Source: Zoroaster sp. YZ-2022 (Eukaryota; Echinodermata; Asteroidea; Forcipulatida; Zoroasteridae). From it: a stretch of 64,000 nucleotides of DNA. The notes beneath the pieces were generated by a model. That model was not told the origin of the DNA. It made no database searches and worked only from the letters and a program-made list of their open reading frames with translations. The stretch is taken from the NCBI GenBank assembly GCA_029582265.1, contig CM055816.1, positions 99,107,039 to 99,171,038 of the forward strand. The letters run 5' to 3'. Both the position numbers and the translations under genes were made by a program. Positions 61,980 to 64,000 of the stretch are shown here, piece after piece (position 1 is the stretch's first letter; each line of letters opens with the position of its first letter).

Positions 61980-62400
61980 TAAGTTGAATTGTTACCAGTA
62001 CAAGTTTTAAATCAGCCTGGGAAATTCTTCTTGGGGTACTTCAAATTGTAAAGATTGGGGAATGTTTATGTCAAATTACGAATACTTTTTGAGAACCAAC
62101 GTAACCTTTTTTGAGCATTACTTTTGAGCATCCATTTTTTGGTGAGCCTTCAGATATGCTCTCATTTCGTACTGCTGGTCAAGTAGTTCCAGGCAAGTTA
62201 CAGACCACACATTGAAATCCCACATTTCAGTCCGACATGTAGTAATGAACTATCACATTTCCGCAAGAAGAAACAAACATTAGTGTGTTTTGAAAGCAAC
62301 ATCCACTGCTTTTGTGAGTGAATGAACTGCATGACGTTCAATGATCACAAAGGTCTGGGTTGGGTGCAATTAACTTCTTTCCACTGCAGAAGTTGAAATG
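61980..62400 (-). pseudogene. Decayed duplicate of the SAM-family last exon
   Basis: About 400 bp match 63215-63610 (GATCACAAAGGTCTGGGTTG and GAGCATTACTTTTGAGCATC in both). The coding frame is broken, unlike its partner. Confidence 0.75.
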
Positions 62401-62809
62401 ACTTTTAAAATAATTTTAAAATTAGCTGGAATTGAGTAACTGAAATGATACATATCCTTGTGAATTTGCATGTTGGCCACCTTTTTTAAAATGAAATAAT
62501 TTGTAATCAGAATATTTATCCCCGCAATAATCTCCCAGTGAAATTCTCAAACAAAAAAATACAACTTGTGTTTCTGTTTTTTCTTCATGTAATGTACAGA
62601 AACCTGGAGGCACATGATATCGATAGTTAAAAGGCAGGAGTGCAAAATATCACAATATGGGTGAATTTATATTAAATCAAGGATCGGAGAGGGTTTTTAA
62701 ACCAACTGATTTGGAAAAACTTAACAAGAATAGTGTAAAATTCAAGATTAGTTGAATTTTACCTTTGGATCCTTAAAGGGTAGATACATCATCAAAAACA
62801 ACCTGATTA

Positions 62810-63166
62810 GGCCTAAAAAGAAATGCTGTGTTTCCGGTAACATGTTCACAAAAATGATGGGTAGGTACTAGACATTTTTTTTTAAATATCTGTTTATATG
62901 GATTAAGATACATGCACATGTACATATGCATACATGCACATGTACCTGTTTATGTGCAATGTTTAAAAAGAAAACAAAAATTGTAAGATGTATGCATTTA
63001 TGTGCAATGCAGATGTTTTTGTAAATAGCTATGGAAAGTCACTTCAATTGTACTTCTGGATTAAAAACAAATAAAACAAAAACAAAACAAACAAATCCCG
63101 ACCCTACCTTTCGCGAATATTACTGGGTCAGTCGAGTTACCGGAAACACAGCATTTATTTTAGGCT
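62810..63166. mobile_element. TTA-flanked MITE, 357 bp
   Basis: The ends GGCCTAAAAAGAAATGCTGT and, inverted, AGCCTAAAATAAATGCTGTG share GTTTCCGGTAAC. TTA lies at 62807-62809 and 63167-63169. It has the same terminal pattern as 55947-56226 and sits between the two copies of the SAM-family last exon. Confidence 0.8.
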
Positions 63167-63340
63167 TTACCAAATTTGCAAGTTATTCTCTGACAACTAA
63201 TTTGTTCAGAATTTGAATTGTAACAACTTAAAATCAGACTGAGAAATTATTCTTGAGCTACTTAACAATTTTAAAGATTGGGGTATGTTTATGTCAAATT
63301 ACAGACACTTTTGGAGAACCAATGTAACCTTGTTTGAGCA

Positions 63341-63682
63341 TTACTTTTGAGCATCAATTTTTTTGTGAGCCTTCAGATATGCTCGCATATCTCGAACTGC
63401 TGGGCGAGTGGTTCCAGGCAAGTTATAAACAACAACTTGTAGGAACTCCCAGACTGCCTTGACAGCCATCTGGTAATGGAGGCTCAGCACGTAGTGTGCC
63501 TTGAAAGCAACGTCCACTGCTTTGGTGAGTGAGCTTGAATCTGTCTCAACAGCACGACGCTCAATGATCACAAAGGTCTGGGTTGGGTACAACTTGTTCC
63601 CACTGAACAGTGCAAGTATGAATGGTTGTGACCGCTCCTTTGCATCGATCGTTCTGAGGTACTGTTGGATATTGGTTGTAGC
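63341..63682 (-). CDS. Last exon of a SAM-family transposon gene
   Basis: After an acceptor (TTTTCTTCCAG) 113 codons run open to a stop at 63341: ATTNIQQYLRTIDAKE, QPFILALFSGNKL, TFVIIERRAVETDSSSLTKA, VDVAFKAHYVLSLHYQ and VWEFLQVVVYNLPGTTRPAV. This is the C-terminal module that also ends the 118-aa protein at 56616 (there FVIVERKALPQSSL) but is longer. Earlier exons must lie beyond the window. The family associates this module with an N-terminal SAM domain and a transposase-like middle. Frame and splice site look intact. Confidence 0.6.
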   Translation of the reverse strand, partial: ATTNIQQYLRTIDAKERSQPFILALFSGNKLYPTQTFVIIERRAVETDSSSLTKAVDVAFKAHYVLSLHYQMAVKAVWEFLQVVVYNLPGTTRPAVRDMRAYLKAHKKIDAQK

Positions 63683-64000
63683 CTGGAAGAAAATATATAA
63701 GAAACCTCATCAAAAAGTTATAAATTCTATTTATTGAGAATCGATAAGAGTGGTTCCATGTGTGGTATTTAAATGCTCACCTTTGTTGGCACAAATACTA
63801 ATCATTCTGAATTTGAGGTTAATTCATATTTTGGAACCTAACCTGAAGTTCAGGAAAAAGTGGCTGGAAACATTCGGAAAATTGTTAAAGGATATGGTAC
63901 GCCGATAGGTTACCCATGATTTTATTTATTAATTTTTTTATTATTTTTTTACATATTTTTTTGGGGGGGTGTTAAAATGTACATCTCCCCCTGAGAAAGG

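Larger units (their letters stand above)
60687..64000 (-). mobile_element. Second SAM-gene transposon, continues past window
   Basis: The left end CACTCTAAAAA (60687) resembles the ends of the element at 54636-58252. It is followed by TTGGGCAAC/GGTTACCCA-type repeats (60700-61060), a 76-bp array, and terminal exons of a SAM-family gene on the minus strand. The right end is not in the window. Confidence 0.4.

Overview
This window looks like a repeat-dense stretch of a marine invertebrate genome, probably a deuterostome (echinoderm, hemichordate or amphioxus grade). The evidence is GT-AG introns with split codons, AT-rich non-coding DNA, tRNA-derived SINEs with an (ATT)n tail, and transposon families common in such animals. 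I cannot name the species. I found no convincing ordinary host gene: almost every recognisable protein belongs to a mobile element. There is no operon, CRISPR array, rRNA gene or convincing tRNA gene.

Layout, left to right. 1-1390: minus-strand gene with a SAM-like domain and C2H2 fingers, cut by the window edge. 1479-2134: a small inverted-repeat element. 3404-12119: an 8.7 kb element with matching ends (CCCTCATGGCAAAA) around a seven-exon minus-strand gene with a DNC..QNKN motif (DUF7869-like). 12121-13469: a 108-bp minisatellite. 13474-17053: a piggyBac element with TTAA on both sides and a broken transposase. 17054-17983: a broken transposon-type gene. 18629-23458: ORF1 of a non-LTR retrotransposon, split by a 3.6 kb hAT-like element (19545-23188) that itself carries a SINE.

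23821-31268 is the centrepiece. It is a ten-exon gene whose first exon carries the zinc-binding and RING modules of the RAG1 N-terminus. The remaining exons encode a transposase unlike the RAG1 core. This is the architecture reported as N-RAG-TP. All exon phases agree over 972 codons, and a single in-frame TGA is the only break seen. Two relatives lie downstream: an internally deleted copy at 43980-52291 and a 3'-truncated copy at 59384-60490. All three share a terminus close to ACGGCCGTTC.

31320-43387 holds Gypsy pol and gag fragments, a 2 kb element with CACTGGTC ends, a solo LTR, an LTR-like block, a broken tyrosine-recombinase-like gene with an internal duplication, a second SINE and a 39-bp minisatellite. 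A Harbinger-type element (44726-49615) has 60-bp perfect terminal inverted repeats and an unexpected 8-bp target duplication; it sits inside the second N-RAG-TP copy. 54636-64000 contains two elements of the SAM-domain family. One encodes a compact, apparently intact 118-residue protein. The same stretch has two MITEs flanked by TTA, a 38-bp perfect hairpin and a PGBD4-like piggyBac fragment.

The parts interact mainly by nesting. Relative ages can be read from it: SINE into the hAT-like element into LINE ORF1; solo LTR into the CACTGGTC element; Harbinger-type element into the second N-RAG-TP copy. Frameshifts and stops are reported as seen; no broken gene has been reconstructed.
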